From: Syntrophaceae bacterium UBA2210
GTDB lineage: Bacteria > Desulfobacterota > Syntrophia > Syntrophales > UBA2210
NCBI GenBank assembly: GCA_002327865.1
Contig: DCUQ01000031.1
Span: 1-52,250 of the forward strand
Reading direction: 5' to 3'
DNA length: 52,250 nucleotides
Every line of letters begins with the position of its first letter. Position 1 is the stretch's first letter. A program made the position numbers and the translations under genes. Of the stretch, positions 7,766-15,943 are shown one piece after another. The notes under the pieces are model-generated. The model searched no databases. It was not told the DNA's origin and was given only the letters and a program-made list of their open reading frames with translations.

Positions 7766-10042
7766 TTACTTGACATACATTTTTATTCCACTGCCCTTAC
7801 TGTCTTCTGCCGATTTTCCCTGGAGCGACCTTGGTTCCAGGAGAAAGATCCTTTCCTTTTTCACCATGCCGGAATCCAGGATATAATCCCTGGCCCGTAA
7901 AGCCCGTTCATACGCGAGGTTCCTCACATCGCCTTCATCGAGCACGATACCGCGCAGTATCGATTGCTCCAACTGATCGGTCGGCAGATCTGTTGTTATA
8001 TCCTCAGCCTCTTTTCGCTCCGCGGCATAGATCATCCCCAGATATTCTCGATATTCGCCGGGTTCGACAACGATTTTTTCCACGGGTGGAGATTTTTCTC
8101 CTTTTTTAAGAAGATAATCGTACTTCGCCGATTTTAATTTCTTTTCCAGGGCAATCTTTTTAAGTTGCTCCATATCCCTGTCGATATCGGCATACCCTTC
8201 GATGCCGAGTTTCAGTGCCGGTTTTTTATGCAACCTGACAACCAGCGCGTCCAGTTTCTCACCGCCCCGTTCGGTTATGGCCGAACTCCCGTAATCGAAC
8301 GCCACATAGCTGACTTCCTCGCTGCCGTCGAATATCGCGCCGACCAGTTCGAAAGGAGCGGTAAGCGCCCTTCCAAGAACATTTCCGACAATCTTCATAA
8401 CAAAGTATCCCGAGCTGAATTCGGGATCGTCGAGCCTGCCGGTTACGGGCACATCGAGGTTGATCTTCCCCCCGCTGTCCTTGAGCAGCGAAACACTCAA
8501 AGCCACGGGAAGATCCAGGGCATCGGGGCTGTTCACCTTCTCGCCGAGGCTCAACTGATCAAAAGATATCCTGTTGCGCGAAGTAAGCAGGTTGCCTTCT
8601 ATTTTATATCCCAGGTCCAGCGTCATTTTTCCCTTGTCAACGGCGTACCCCAGATACTTTCTGAAATACGGCGTCAGGCGGCTGGCATCCTTATTGCGCA
8701 GGCTCATCGTCATATCCATGAACAGGTCATCGGAAAAGAGATCGATCTCACCGGTAATCTCAAGCGGGGCGGTCTTATCGACGTCCCCGCGCAGTTCAAC
8801 CCTCGCGCCCCGGGGATCCGTGGAGCACAATCCCGATATCTTCCCTTCTACACCGGTAATATCAGTGGAATACGCCGGTTTTATAACGTTATCGGTGAGC
8901 CTGACATGGCCGTTTTCAAAGCGCAGCTCTCTGATAATAAAAGGATCGAACGCCTTTCGTGACGGCTTCTCAGCCCTCTTTTCCGTTGTTTCCTCTTCCT
9001 TCACTTCCACCTTCTTCGACAGATCGGTGATGTTGATCGTTTTATCGGGATTAACCGTCAGCCCGACGTAGAAATTCGAGAAGGCTATGCTGTCTATCGT
9101 CAGGAAACCGGGGTTATAACCAACCGCAATATTCAGGAAATCGGCCTTTTCGCACGCCGCAAACCGGTCTTTTGTCACCTCGTCGACGGATGAAAAATCC
9201 GATACCGTGGCCGTACCGTTATATACCGTCGTTATCGTACCGTCCGCCGATGAATCTATTGAAATATTCCCCGTCGCAGCGATTTTTCCGTCCTCTATTA
9301 TTATCTTCGTTATATCGAGCAGATACGCCCTGAACGGCAACACCCGGCAGTCGGAGACAGTCACCTGCAGATCCGCGGATACGGGATTGACGCCGAGCGG
9401 CCCACCCACGGAAACGGAACCTGCCTGTTCGTCTTTAAACGTAAGGGCGATCTCTCCGCGGCTGCCCGGAGCTGTCGATATATTCTTCCCCTTTAACCGC
9501 AGGTTCTTAATCGTAATCTCCGTGGGATCCGTCACGGAATGGAGCGAGGCGTCGGAAAAGAGAATACTTCCCCCGGAAACATCGATACTGCCGAACCGTA
9601 TGACCGGCACGGACGCTCCACCCTTCCCTTCAGATTCTCTTACGCGCTCCACTTCGGCCTTCTCTTCCCCGGCGGGAAGAAAATGAACATGCCCTTCCCG
9701 ATCCCTGGTGATCCGTATAAAAGGTTTTTCGACACGTAATTCATTGAAAAGAAGGGCCTTCTCAGACAAAGATTCGACGCGCAGATCCGCGTAAAGCCCG
9801 GCGACCGACGCGATCCGCCCGGCTCCGTTCTTCCCTTCTACGACAAGATCCTCTATCGAAACAGTCAGGAGATAAGGATTAATCCTGACCTTCTCGATGG
9901 AGACGGGACACTGAAGATACCGGGAAAGCTTGCCGGTCAGAAAAGGCTTGAGCAGAAGCGGGGCGAATATAAACCCCGCCAGCGTATATAAAACCACGCA
10001 TGCCGACACAAAAACAATAAACTTACCGATTAAACGTTTCAT
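7766..10042 (-). CDS. DUF748/AsmA-like envelope protein, paralogue B
   Basis: This 758-residue protein is collinear with the protein at 4622-6946: the same N-terminal anchor (FVSACVVLYTLAGFIFAPLLL), the same FGSIDVSGGSILFSDASLHS segment, the same SPDALDLPVALSVSLLKDS region, and the same OmpA-like tail (VAFDYGSSAITERGGEKLD, then LGIEGYADIDRD and LAYERALRARDYILDSG). The expected role is an inner-membrane-anchored periplasmic protein of the AsmA/DUF748 group affecting outer-membrane lipid homeostasis. It differs by a shorter charged linker near residues 345-365. ATG 10042 has only a weak Shine-Dalgarno, unlike paralogue A, so expression levels may differ. Direct repeats flank it on both sides. 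Confidence 0.85.
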   Translation of the reverse strand: MKRLIGKFIVFVSACVVLYTLAGFIFAPLLLKPFLTGKLSRYLQCPVSIEKVRINPYLLTVSIEDLVVEGKNGAGRIASVAGLYADLRVESLSEKALLFNELRVEKPFIRITRDREGHVHFLPAGEEKAEVERVRESEGKGGASVPVIRFGSIDVSGGSILFSDASLHSVTDPTEITIKNLRLKGKNISTAPGSRGEIALTFKDEQAGSVSVGGPLGVNPVSADLQVTVSDCRVLPFRAYLLDITKIIIEDGKIAATGNISIDSSADGTITTVYNGTATVSDFSSVDEVTKDRFAACEKADFLNIAVGYNPGFLTIDSIAFSNFYVGLTVNPDKTINITDLSKKVEVKEEETTEKRAEKPSRKAFDPFIIRELRFENGHVRLTDNVIKPAYSTDITGVEGKISGLCSTDPRGARVELRGDVDKTAPLEITGEIDLFSDDLFMDMTMSLRNKDASRLTPYFRKYLGYAVDKGKMTLDLGYKIEGNLLTSRNRISFDQLSLGEKVNSPDALDLPVALSVSLLKDSGGKINLDVPVTGRLDDPEFSSGYFVMKIVGNVLGRALTAPFELVGAIFDGSEEVSYVAFDYGSSAITERGGEKLDALVVRLHKKPALKLGIEGYADIDRDMEQLKKIALEKKLKSAKYDYLLKKGEKSPPVEKIVVEPGEYREYLGMIYAAERKEAEDITTDLPTDQLEQSILRGIVLDEGDVRNLAYERALRARDYILDSGMVKKERIFLLEPRSLQGKSAEDSKGSGIKMYVK

Positions 10043-10111
10043 AGCTGTCTATCCGTGTACGGGGAGTGTGATATTATTCCTTCCCTTGCCCGTCATTCCG
10101 GTTAAAACCGT

Positions 10112-10176
10112 GGCGGAATCCGGAAAGCATTAAGGTTTGAAAATAGTCTCCTACTTCGTCATTCCGGTGAAAACCG
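10112..10176. repeat. 65-bp direct repeat, copy 2
   Basis: It matches 7205-7269 with two mismatches. It lies about 70 bp upstream of the start of DUF748 paralogue B. Confidence 0.85.
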
Positions 10177-10321
10177 CGCCTTATCCGTCATACCGGCGGA
10201 GGCCGGTATCCAGGTCTTTTATCGTCACCCAGGTGAAATCCGGCGCTCCTTTGTCATTCCGGCCGTCACCAAAGCCGTCATGCCGGCGAAAGCCGGTATC
10301 CAGAATCAACCCGAACATCAA

Positions 10322-10454
10322 CCCGTCATTCCGTTGAAAACCGGAATCCAGAAATTGCCTGATAACACTGGATTCCGTGTCGTGCTTCGCGTGCACGGAA
10401 TGACAAAAAGGTTTTTTATAAGGTTATGAAAATCTCTTTAATTGCCGTAGTAAT
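10322..10454. repeat. 135-bp direct repeat, copy 2
   Basis: It matches 7581-7715 in the same orientation, with few substitutions and a 2-nt deletion in the T-run after GACAAAAAGG. It ends close to the mscS terminator. Confidence 0.85.
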
Positions 10455-10499
10455 TCGGCGGCCCCTTATCACGTTCAAGGAACAAACATCAGCGGTTTG

Positions 10500-10547
10500 T
10501 ACAAAAAACAAACGGCGCTCCTCAGGCACGACCTGCCGAGGAGCGCC
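10500..10547 (-). terminator. Rho-independent terminator of mscS
   Basis: On the minus strand GGCGCTCCTC (10547-10538) pairs with GAGGAGCGCC (10523-10514). The inner GGCA/TGCC pairs extend the stem past a single bulge. It is followed by GTTTGTTTTTTG. It lies about 175 bp beyond the mscS stop codon and is the first T-tailed hairpin in that direction. Confidence 0.85.
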
Positions 10548-10645
10548 TTCTGAACCTTCCGGAAATTCATCGATAACAACGGGACAACATCCGGAAATAT
10601 AAACGTCTCCGGACGTTACCCGGCCGCCTCCCGTTTCAGTTGAAG

Positions 10646-10755
10646 CTCCCCGCAACACGTTGCAGGGAATCTCCGACTGGTAAGGAAGGTGTTTATTTTA
10701 TATTCGCTCGCTAACCCCGCCTCAAGCAGCGGGGATGTGCTCGCTGTTCAGTTCA
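10646..10755. repeat. 110-bp double-hairpin repeat, copy 1 (overlaps end of mscS)
   Basis: It begins CTCCCCGCAACACGTTGCAG and ends CTCGCTGTTCAGTTCA, with two palindromes of CCCCGC..GCGGGG type separated by about 45 bp. The region 15444-15553 is a second 110-bp copy of the same length. The right end of this copy encodes the last residues of MscS (LNSEHIPAA and stop). Confidence 0.9.
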
Positions 10756-11558
10756 TACAGGTGCACATCGTGCTGAGGAAAGGGGATGGAAATATTTTCG
10801 GCATCGAACCTTTCCTTGATTTTCTCTTTCAGATCGAAAAACAAATTCCAGTACTCCCCCGTCGGAACCCAGGGACGGACGGCAAAATTAACGCTGCTGT
10901 CGGAAAGTTCCAGAACGGCGACTGTCGGAGCGGGATCTTTCAGTATCCGGTTATCGTTTTTCAGGATGTCGTTCAACACCTCTTTCACTTTTTTCAGGTC
11001 ATCCTTGTAGCTTACACCGAAAACCAGATCGAGGCGTCTCGTATCTTCGGCCGAATAATTGATTATGTTATCCCCCGTTATTTTGGCATTCGGAACGATG
11101 ATCACTTTGTTGTCGGGGCTTTTCAGCACCGTGGTAAATATGCTCATCTCTTCTACGGTACCGGCCGCTCCCCCTCCCTCGATATAATCGCCCATCTTGA
11201 AAGGCCGGAAAATAACCATGAGGACACCGGCGGCAAAATTGGACAGCGATTTCTGCAACGCGAGGCCGACGGCGAGACCGGCGGCACCGATGATCGCGAT
11301 AAACGAAGTTGTCTGGATACCGAGCTGATTGAGAGCCGCTATGATAACGATAACCATCAACGCGACATATGTAATATTGCCGACGAATCCTACCAGCGAC
11401 TTGTCCACCCTGGCCTTCGTCATGCTCTTTCTGATAACGTTCTTTATCAGCTTCGCGACCCAGCGCCCAATGATAAAAAGAATAACCGCCGCGACGATCT
11501 TCAGGCTGTAAAAAGCCACCCACTCCTGCAGGCCATACGTAATGCTTTCAAAATCCAT
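10722..11558 (-). CDS. mscS: Small-conductance mechanosensitive channel, MscS family
   Basis: The 278-residue protein is close in length to E. coli MscS (286). It has three predicted helices: about 15-38, about 50-75, and a pore helix with IGAAGLAVGLALQKSLSNFAAG. These are followed by the beta domain (FRPFKMGDYIEGGGAAGTVEE, VIIVPNAKITGDNIINYS) and the alpha/beta cytoplasmic cage. The homoheptamer in the inner membrane opens under membrane tension and releases solutes during osmotic downshock. GGGGGG lies before ATG 11558. The last 11 codons fall inside a 110-bp dispersed repeat, so the C-terminus may have been altered by repeat insertion. A terminator follows at 10500-10547. Confidence 0.92.
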   Translation of the reverse strand: MDFESITYGLQEWVAFYSLKIVAAVILFIIGRWVAKLIKNVIRKSMTKARVDKSLVGFVGNITYVALMVIVIIAALNQLGIQTTSFIAIIGAAGLAVGLALQKSLSNFAAGVLMVIFRPFKMGDYIEGGGAAGTVEEMSIFTTVLKSPDNKVIIVPNAKITGDNIINYSAEDTRRLDLVFGVSYKDDLKKVKEVLNDILKNDNRILKDPAPTVAVLELSDSSVNFAVRPWVPTGEYWNLFFDLKEKIKERFDAENISIPFPQHDVHLYELNSEHIPAA

Positions 11559-11665
11559 GTCGTTCGCCCCCCTTCCGTTGTTTTCCGTTTTGACATCGGG
11601 GGCTATTATACCCTATTCTCTCACCTCGCGCAGTAACGAAAGATTGTCCGTTAAGACCGGAAGTA

Positions 11666-12760
11666 TCATACACTGCGCAGAGTCACGCGGAGAATCTCCC
11701 CGCGACGCCAGAGACGCATGCGCGAACCCCAGGTGCCCGTTCCCCTGGAGACGATGACCGTCATCCCCGACACGTCATGCTTACCTTCCAGCAACGGATA
11801 AAAGGCGCGGACAACATAACCGAACGGCCAGACCTGCCCCCCGTGTGTATGGCCGCTCAACATCAGGTCCACACCTTCCTTCGAGGCGTTTTCCATCTGC
11901 CAGGGTGTATGCGAAAGCAGGATCGTAGCCCCGGAAGGCCGACCTTCCAGGGCCTTTGATATATACTCCCCCGTCAGGCCCTGCCGGTGACGTGCCGTAA
12001 GATCATCCACACCCGCCACAATCAGGCCGGGGGCCACTTCGGCCCACCGGTCGCGAAGCAGGCGGATTCCGGACCGGTCCATAAGTTTTGTAAAAGCGTT
12101 TACGCCGCCGTAAAACTCGTGATTGCCGGTAACGGCCCAGACGCCCAGCGGAGCCGAAAGACCGCGCATTACCGGAATAAGTTCGTCGATCGATCTTCCA
12201 TGTCCCTCGAAAATATCGCCGACCAGGAAAACGATATCCGGCCGCTGGGCCTGTACCTGCGCTACCCGTTTGCTCATCCATTTACCGCCTAGAAGCGCGC
12301 CCAGGTGAAGATCGCAAATTGAAACTATCACCGTGCCGTCCAGATCCCGCGAAAGGCCGGGAAGACTCACTTCATAATTTCGTACCACCGGCGGCCGGAG
12401 CCCCTGGACAAGCGCGATAATCGAAAGCAGCACGGCCGTGATAACCGCCACCCCCCGGAGAGACGGCGCGAAGCGGGGCATGAAAAAGCCGAAACCGGTA
12501 ACAATATCGGCCGCGAGAAGGCACACGAAAAGCAGAAACAACACCGTCATCCAGTGCAGACCCACCACCTCCAGCAACCGCGCCAGTAAGCCCGTGCCCC
12601 TGTGGCCGTAAACGAACCCCGACAGGAACAGCAGCCACAGAACAACGCCGGCGCCTATCAGCAACTGCCGGTGATCGCAAAACAAAGGAATCGACGATGC
12701 ACGCCAGAACACATATACCTGTATCAACGTAAAGATGGAAATAAGGATATACCAGAACAT
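11666..12760 (-). CDS. Membrane-anchored metallophosphoesterase (YaeI/YkuE-like)
   Basis: The 364-residue protein has about four hydrophobic helices in its first 125 residues, then a calcineurin-like metallophosphoesterase domain. All metal-binding motifs are present: SICDLHLGA (DxH, about residue 149), FLVGDIFEGH (GDxxE), AVTGNHEFYGG (GNHE), LLSHTPW and LSGHTHGGQVWPF (GHxH). Relatives such as YkuE are exported and YaeI acts on UDP-2,3-diacylglucosamine-like substrates in some bacteria; the substrate here is unknown. The active domain follows the membrane part, so it faces one side of the inner membrane. It lies 107 bp upstream of mscS on the same strand, and they may be cotranscribed. Confidence 0.88.
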   Translation of the reverse strand: MFWYILISIFTLIQVYVFWRASSIPLFCDHRQLLIGAGVVLWLLFLSGFVYGHRGTGLLARLLEVVGLHWMTVLFLLFVCLLAADIVTGFGFFMPRFAPSLRGVAVITAVLLSIIALVQGLRPPVVRNYEVSLPGLSRDLDGTVIVSICDLHLGALLGGKWMSKRVAQVQAQRPDIVFLVGDIFEGHGRSIDELIPVMRGLSAPLGVWAVTGNHEFYGGVNAFTKLMDRSGIRLLRDRWAEVAPGLIVAGVDDLTARHRQGLTGEYISKALEGRPSGATILLSHTPWQMENASKEGVDLMLSGHTHGGQVWPFGYVVRAFYPLLEGKHDVSGMTVIVSRGTGTWGSRMRLWRRGEILRVTLRSV

Positions 12761-13006
12761 GCTCTCTCACTCCGAAAGATAACTTCAACAGATACCGACA
12801 TATAAAACACCGCCACAAACGATGTCAAGCGGTCGTATGTCATGCCGGACATCGATCCAAGGTCCACACCACAATACGTCATACTAGATTCAGGTCCAGT
12901 GTCCACATCAATTCGTCATACCGGCGTAAGCCGGTATCCAGGTCAATGTGACTGTCTGGACACCAACAAATCTGCCCCTATGTCATGCCGGACCCCGATA
13001 AGTTTA

Positions 13007-13058
13007 CCCCGTACTCGACACGAGGAGTACGTCATACCGGACTTGATCCGGTATCCAG
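13007..13058. repeat. 52-bp repeat, copy 1
   Basis: It is identical to 13240-13291. It combines a GTACTCGACACGAGGAGTAC palindrome with a CCGGACTTGATCCGG palindrome. Confidence 0.9.
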
Positions 13059-13239
13059 TGCTATTTTCCTGGATTCCGGTTTTCACCGGAATGACATGGA
13101 GAGAATGATGTGCCAATACGCCATACCAGATTCAGGTACAGTGTCCACATCAATACGTCATACCGGACCCGATAAGCCTGCCCCGTGCTTGACACGGGGG
13201 TATCCAGATCAATATGACGGCTGGGTTCCGATAATCCTG

Positions 13240-13291
13240 CCCCGTACTCGACACGAGGAGTACGTCATACCGGACTTGATCCGGTATCCAG
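13240..13291. repeat. 52-bp repeat, copy 2
   Basis: It is identical to 13007-13058 in the same orientation and lies 24 bp from the 3' end of the radical SAM gene. Confidence 0.9.
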
Positions 13292-13314
13292 GTCTTTTCC
13301 GCATTCCGCCGCAG

Positions 13315-14223
13315 CTATCGCAGGAACAGCCTCCAGCCCGCGTAGATCGACCCCGGAACAAGGTCGAGCGCGCCGGACGCTTCGGCAATGGGAGTGAAGC
13401 CGCAGGCGGCACAGTTGATCTCGCCGCGACTCTTGACGTAGCATCCACGTGTGACGGAGCCGTCGGGATCTACGTTGACCAGGATATCGTCATGGCAGAT
13501 CCATCCGCCGGACACCATGGCCGCCAGTCTGCCGGAGGAATTCAGGACAGGGAATCCCCGCTTCTTCAGGTCTAGCAGGGTTTCCACTGCCAATCGGCGC
13601 TGATCGGGGGAAAGAGAAAGGTCTTCCTCTCCCTGGTTGTAAGGGTAGAAAAACTGAAACGTCACTCCCTTCACAGCGGGCAACCCGCGGACCCATCGTG
13701 CCAGCACCTCGATGTCTTCCAGGTTCTTCCGGTTCAGGGTGCAGTGAACGAATATTCTTTCGTGATCCGCCCGCTCCAGGTTTTCCCTGAGCCGGTCGAA
13801 GGAATTGCTCCGCAGATCATCATGGGTTTTCTTGAGTCCATCGACACTGACCCATAGGGAATGAGCGGGAACGTCCAGCGGCAAGGTTCCGTTGGTCGTC
13901 ACCGCCACGCGGAGAAACCGCTTCCGGGCCTCGCGGACCAGGTCATGAATACGGAAAGAACCATCGCGCCAGAGCAGAGGTTCCCCTCCCTCGAAAACCA
14001 CGATTCGGGTTCCCATACGTCTGAGGGCATCCATAGCTTCGAGGGCAATCGCCCACGTCATCCGTCCGGACTGGTCGTCCTGCCTAAGGTGAAACGGGCA
14101 GGCCCGGCACGCCAGGTTACAGCGGTACGTCACCTTGAAGCTCGCCAGCAGGGGGATATTTTGTCGTCTCAGTTTTCGCCGCAGATAAAAACCTGCAAGA
14201 TCGATAGGCCATGGCAGGGGCAT
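13315..14223 (-). CDS. Radical SAM protein with SPASM-like cysteine tail
   Basis: A radical SAM domain starts at FKVTYRCNLACRACPF, giving the CxxxCxxC motif (C35, C39, C42 from the chosen start), which binds the SAM-reducing 4Fe-4S cluster. GGEPLLW follows as the SAM-binding GGE motif. The C-terminal part has four more cysteines (ICHDD, RGCYVKSRG, INCAACGF), resembling a short SPASM/twitch region that holds an auxiliary cluster. Such proteins act on peptides, cofactors or lipids; no substrate gene is adjacent. ATG 14223 is preferred, with AAGGA 11 nt upstream; ATG 14235 adds four residues but lies directly against that ribosome-binding site. Repeats adjoin its 3' end. Confidence 0.85.
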   Translation of the reverse strand: MPLPWPIDLAGFYLRRKLRRQNIPLLASFKVTYRCNLACRACPFHLRQDDQSGRMTWAIALEAMDALRRMGTRIVVFEGGEPLLWRDGSFRIHDLVREARKRFLRVAVTTNGTLPLDVPAHSLWVSVDGLKKTHDDLRSNSFDRLRENLERADHERIFVHCTLNRKNLEDIEVLARWVRGLPAVKGVTFQFFYPYNQGEEDLSLSPDQRRLAVETLLDLKKRGFPVLNSSGRLAAMVSGGWICHDDILVNVDPDGSVTRGCYVKSRGEINCAACGFTPIAEASGALDLVPGSIYAGWRLFLR

Positions 14224-14401
14224 GTGATCGCGCATCCTTCACGTCATTTTCGGATGCACGCTAACACAATACGATCAAATCATCAATCGACAGCTGTATT
14301 TCTTTGATTCGGAGCAGAGGCGAAGATCCCGGCTGTCCGGTTATGCAGAACCGCATAGAGTGACAAGTGATTTGATATAATCATTCAATGTAAATTCGGG
14401 G

Positions 14402-15397
14402 TTAATTGTCCTTATTGATGAGATTGACAATTATCTTCGTTATAACATCCTTCTCCTTTGGATCGCTCATTGCGATCATCAACGTCAGTGCTACCAGAGC
14501 GTTATCCGCTATCCGTTTTGTTCCGTCGGATCTGTAGAGCAGGCTGTTTCGATCAAGAAACCAGGTAAATATCGCTGCGGCGATGCGTTTGTTCCCGTCT
14601 ATGAATGAATGATTCTTCACAATGAAATACAAGAGATGTGCAGCTTTTTCTTCGATGCTGGGATAAAGATCCTTGCCGTCGAACGTCTGGTAAATCGTAT
14701 CCAGAGAATTGCTGAACGAATTATCCTTTTCGCGTCCGAACAGGGTGGAATCGCCGAACTTCCCCAACATTTTTCTAATCGCACCCTTCGCCTCTTCATA
14801 TGTGATTCGTTTTACGGTCCTGCCCGACACACTACCCATTTCCAGCTTTCCGTAATCATACCGGTCAAGAGTGTCCAGGGCATAGCTGAAATCTCCGATG
14901 ACCTTCAGAAGGCCCTCTGATTCAGATGTGGAGAGCGATCTGCGGTCGCTTACATTCTCAATGAGTCGAATCGATTGCTTGAGTGCTTCGTATTTTTCAA
15001 GCTGCGATTGCAATCTCTTTTCATTAAGGGCATAACCCGTAACGAGATACTCTTTCAATATTCTGTTTGCCCAGATGCGGAACTGGGTACCCCGTTTTGA
15101 TTTGACCCTGTATCCGACAGAAATAATGACATCAAGGTTAAAGTACTCAACTTGGTAGGTCTTTCCATCCGAAGCAGTTGTTGCAAATTTTGCAACAACT
15201 GAACTTTTTCCCAGTTCGCTTTCTTTAAAAATGTTGCGTATGTGCCTTGATATTACGGACTTATCCCTGTCGAAAAGCAGAACCATCTGATTCAAACTCA
15301 GCCAGACCATATCCTTAACCAGACTCACTTCCAGTGACGCCTGTCCATCTTCTGTCTGATATATGACTATATCACCTGTATTTATTTGTTTATTCAT
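14402..15397 (-). CDS. RhuM-Fic/Doc fusion protein
   Basis: The 331-residue protein has two parts. Residues 1-150 match virulence RhuM proteins (VWLSLNQMVLLFDRDKSVIS, HIRNIFKESELGKSSVVAKF, YFNLDVIISVGYRVKSKRGT, FRIWANRILKEYL), a putative DNA-binding region. Residues 195-331 are a Fic/Doc fold with HSFIDGNKRIA (H263), the catalytic loop that transfers a nucleotide or phosphate from NTPs to a target hydroxyl. The order RhuM then Fic is a known accessory-gene architecture often seen near restriction or toxin loci; here no hsd or antitoxin gene is adjacent. An inhibitory (S/T)xxxE(G/N) helix may be SESEG in the linker (residues 158-162). The ribosome-binding site is weak. Confidence 0.88.
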   Translation of the reverse strand: MNKQINTGDIVIYQTEDGQASLEVSLVKDMVWLSLNQMVLLFDRDKSVISRHIRNIFKESELGKSSVVAKFATTASDGKTYQVEYFNLDVIISVGYRVKSKRGTQFRIWANRILKEYLVTGYALNEKRLQSQLEKYEALKQSIRLIENVSDRRSLSTSESEGLLKVIGDFSYALDTLDRYDYGKLEMGSVSGRTVKRITYEEAKGAIRKMLGKFGDSTLFGREKDNSFSNSLDTIYQTFDGKDLYPSIEEKAAHLLYFIVKNHSFIDGNKRIAAAIFTWFLDRNSLLYRSDGTKRIADNALVALTLMIAMSDPKEKDVITKIIVNLINKDN

Positions 15398-15443
15398 GTG
15401 TCAATTTTCTCTCTGACCCTTCGCAGTTATCGAAGTATTGAAT

Positions 15444-15553
15444 CTCCCCGCAACAAGTTGCGGGGAATCTCCGACTGTTAAGGAATTTTTCATTTTTTAT
15501 TCGCTCGCTAACCCCGCCGCAAGCAGCGGGGAATGCACTCGCTGTTCAGTTCA
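15444..15553. repeat. 110-bp double-hairpin repeat, copy 2
   Basis: The first hairpin is CCCCGCAAC-AA-GTTGCGGGG, and the second is CCCCGCCGC-AA-GCAGCGGGG with one mismatched pair. The spacer is TCTCCGACTG..TTCGCTCGCTAA. It aligns end to end with 10646-10755. It lies intergenically between the RhuM-Fic start and the terminators of the yggT operon. Confidence 0.9.
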
Positions 15554-15563
15554 ACCGGGAGCA

Positions 15564-15595
15564 AAAACAACAGCGCCATGGGATTTTCCCATGGC
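15564..15595 (-). terminator. Rho-independent terminator (second of a tandem pair)
   Basis: GCCATGGG (15575-15582) pairs with CCCATGGC (15588-15595) over a 5-nt loop. Read on the minus strand it is followed by GCTGTTGTTTTTGC. It acts as a backup to the stronger hairpin at 15615-15638. Confidence 0.75.
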
Positions 15596-15607
15596 ATTTA
15601 TAAGCAA

Positions 15608-15638
15608 ATAAAAAGCCGTGGAAAATTCCGTCCACGGC
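15608..15638 (-). terminator. Rho-independent terminator for yggT-divIVA-yggU
   Basis: GCCGTGGA (15615-15622) pairs with TCCACGGC (15631-15638) over an 8-nt loop. On the minus strand it is followed by TTTTTATTTGC. It lies about 300 bp beyond the yggU stop with no gene between. Confidence 0.8.
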
Positions 15639-15943
15639 CAGCGAACACTTCGGCGTCTATGTGGACAGATCCTGACGGATCCACCACCACCTGAAACATC
15701 CGTTTATCACAGTCCGATACATCGGTACAAGCCGCTGTCCATGTGTTTCTGCTCATAGAAACATATCGACACCCTGTTGTCAACTGAAAATTGATAAATT
15801 TTGTAAGCGCGAAGAGCCTCCCACCTCCGGCTGTTCGTCCGGAAACCCTGCATCAAGCTACACCACCACATTCACCGGGCAGGCACATCGATATATCCGG
15901 ATTATATTTTATCCATAGTAACAAATTTTGCGGCTTCTTTACG

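Larger units (their letters stand above)
10043..10721. repeat. Repeat-rich intergenic region upstream of DUF748-B and downstream of mscS
   Basis: No gene is supported; a possible 80-codon ORF on the minus strand (10416-10658) runs through a terminator and two repeats. The region contains the second copies of the 65-bp and 135-bp repeats, more CCGGAAT and CCGGCG palindromes (10195-10320), the mscS terminator (10500-10547) and the left end of the 110-bp double-hairpin repeat. Confidence 0.75.
12761..13314. repeat. Palindromic repeat block between phosphoesterase and radical SAM genes
   Basis: At least ten CCGGAAT/CCGGTAT units occur from 12835 to 13300, in variants such as GTCATACCGGCGTAAGCCGG, TGGATTCCGGTTTTCACCGG and GGACTTGATCCGGTATCCAG. 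A 52-bp unit is present twice with no difference, at 13007-13058 and 13240-13291, beginning CCCCGTACTCGACACGAGG. Unit spacing is irregular and the units are palindromic, unlike a CRISPR. The short ORFs read through this block are repeat translations, not genes. Confidence 0.85.
15398..15943. other. Intergenic region with repeat and two minus-strand terminators
   Basis: It holds the second 110-bp double-hairpin repeat (15444-15553) and two minus-strand terminators (15564-15595, 15608-15638). From 15640 to 15943 no gene, promoter or repeat can be supported. Confidence 0.7.

Noticed and set aside
10416..10658. 80-codon minus-strand frame downstream of mscS
   Set aside because: It runs across the mscS terminator and repeat units; no ribosome-binding site.
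10689..11636. 315-codon plus-strand frame
   Set aside because: Shadow of mscS; the minus-strand frame has the full MscS pattern.
12835..13300. CRISPR-like array
   Set aside because: Units are palindromic, of differing lengths and irregular spacing, with no unique spacers and no cas genes.
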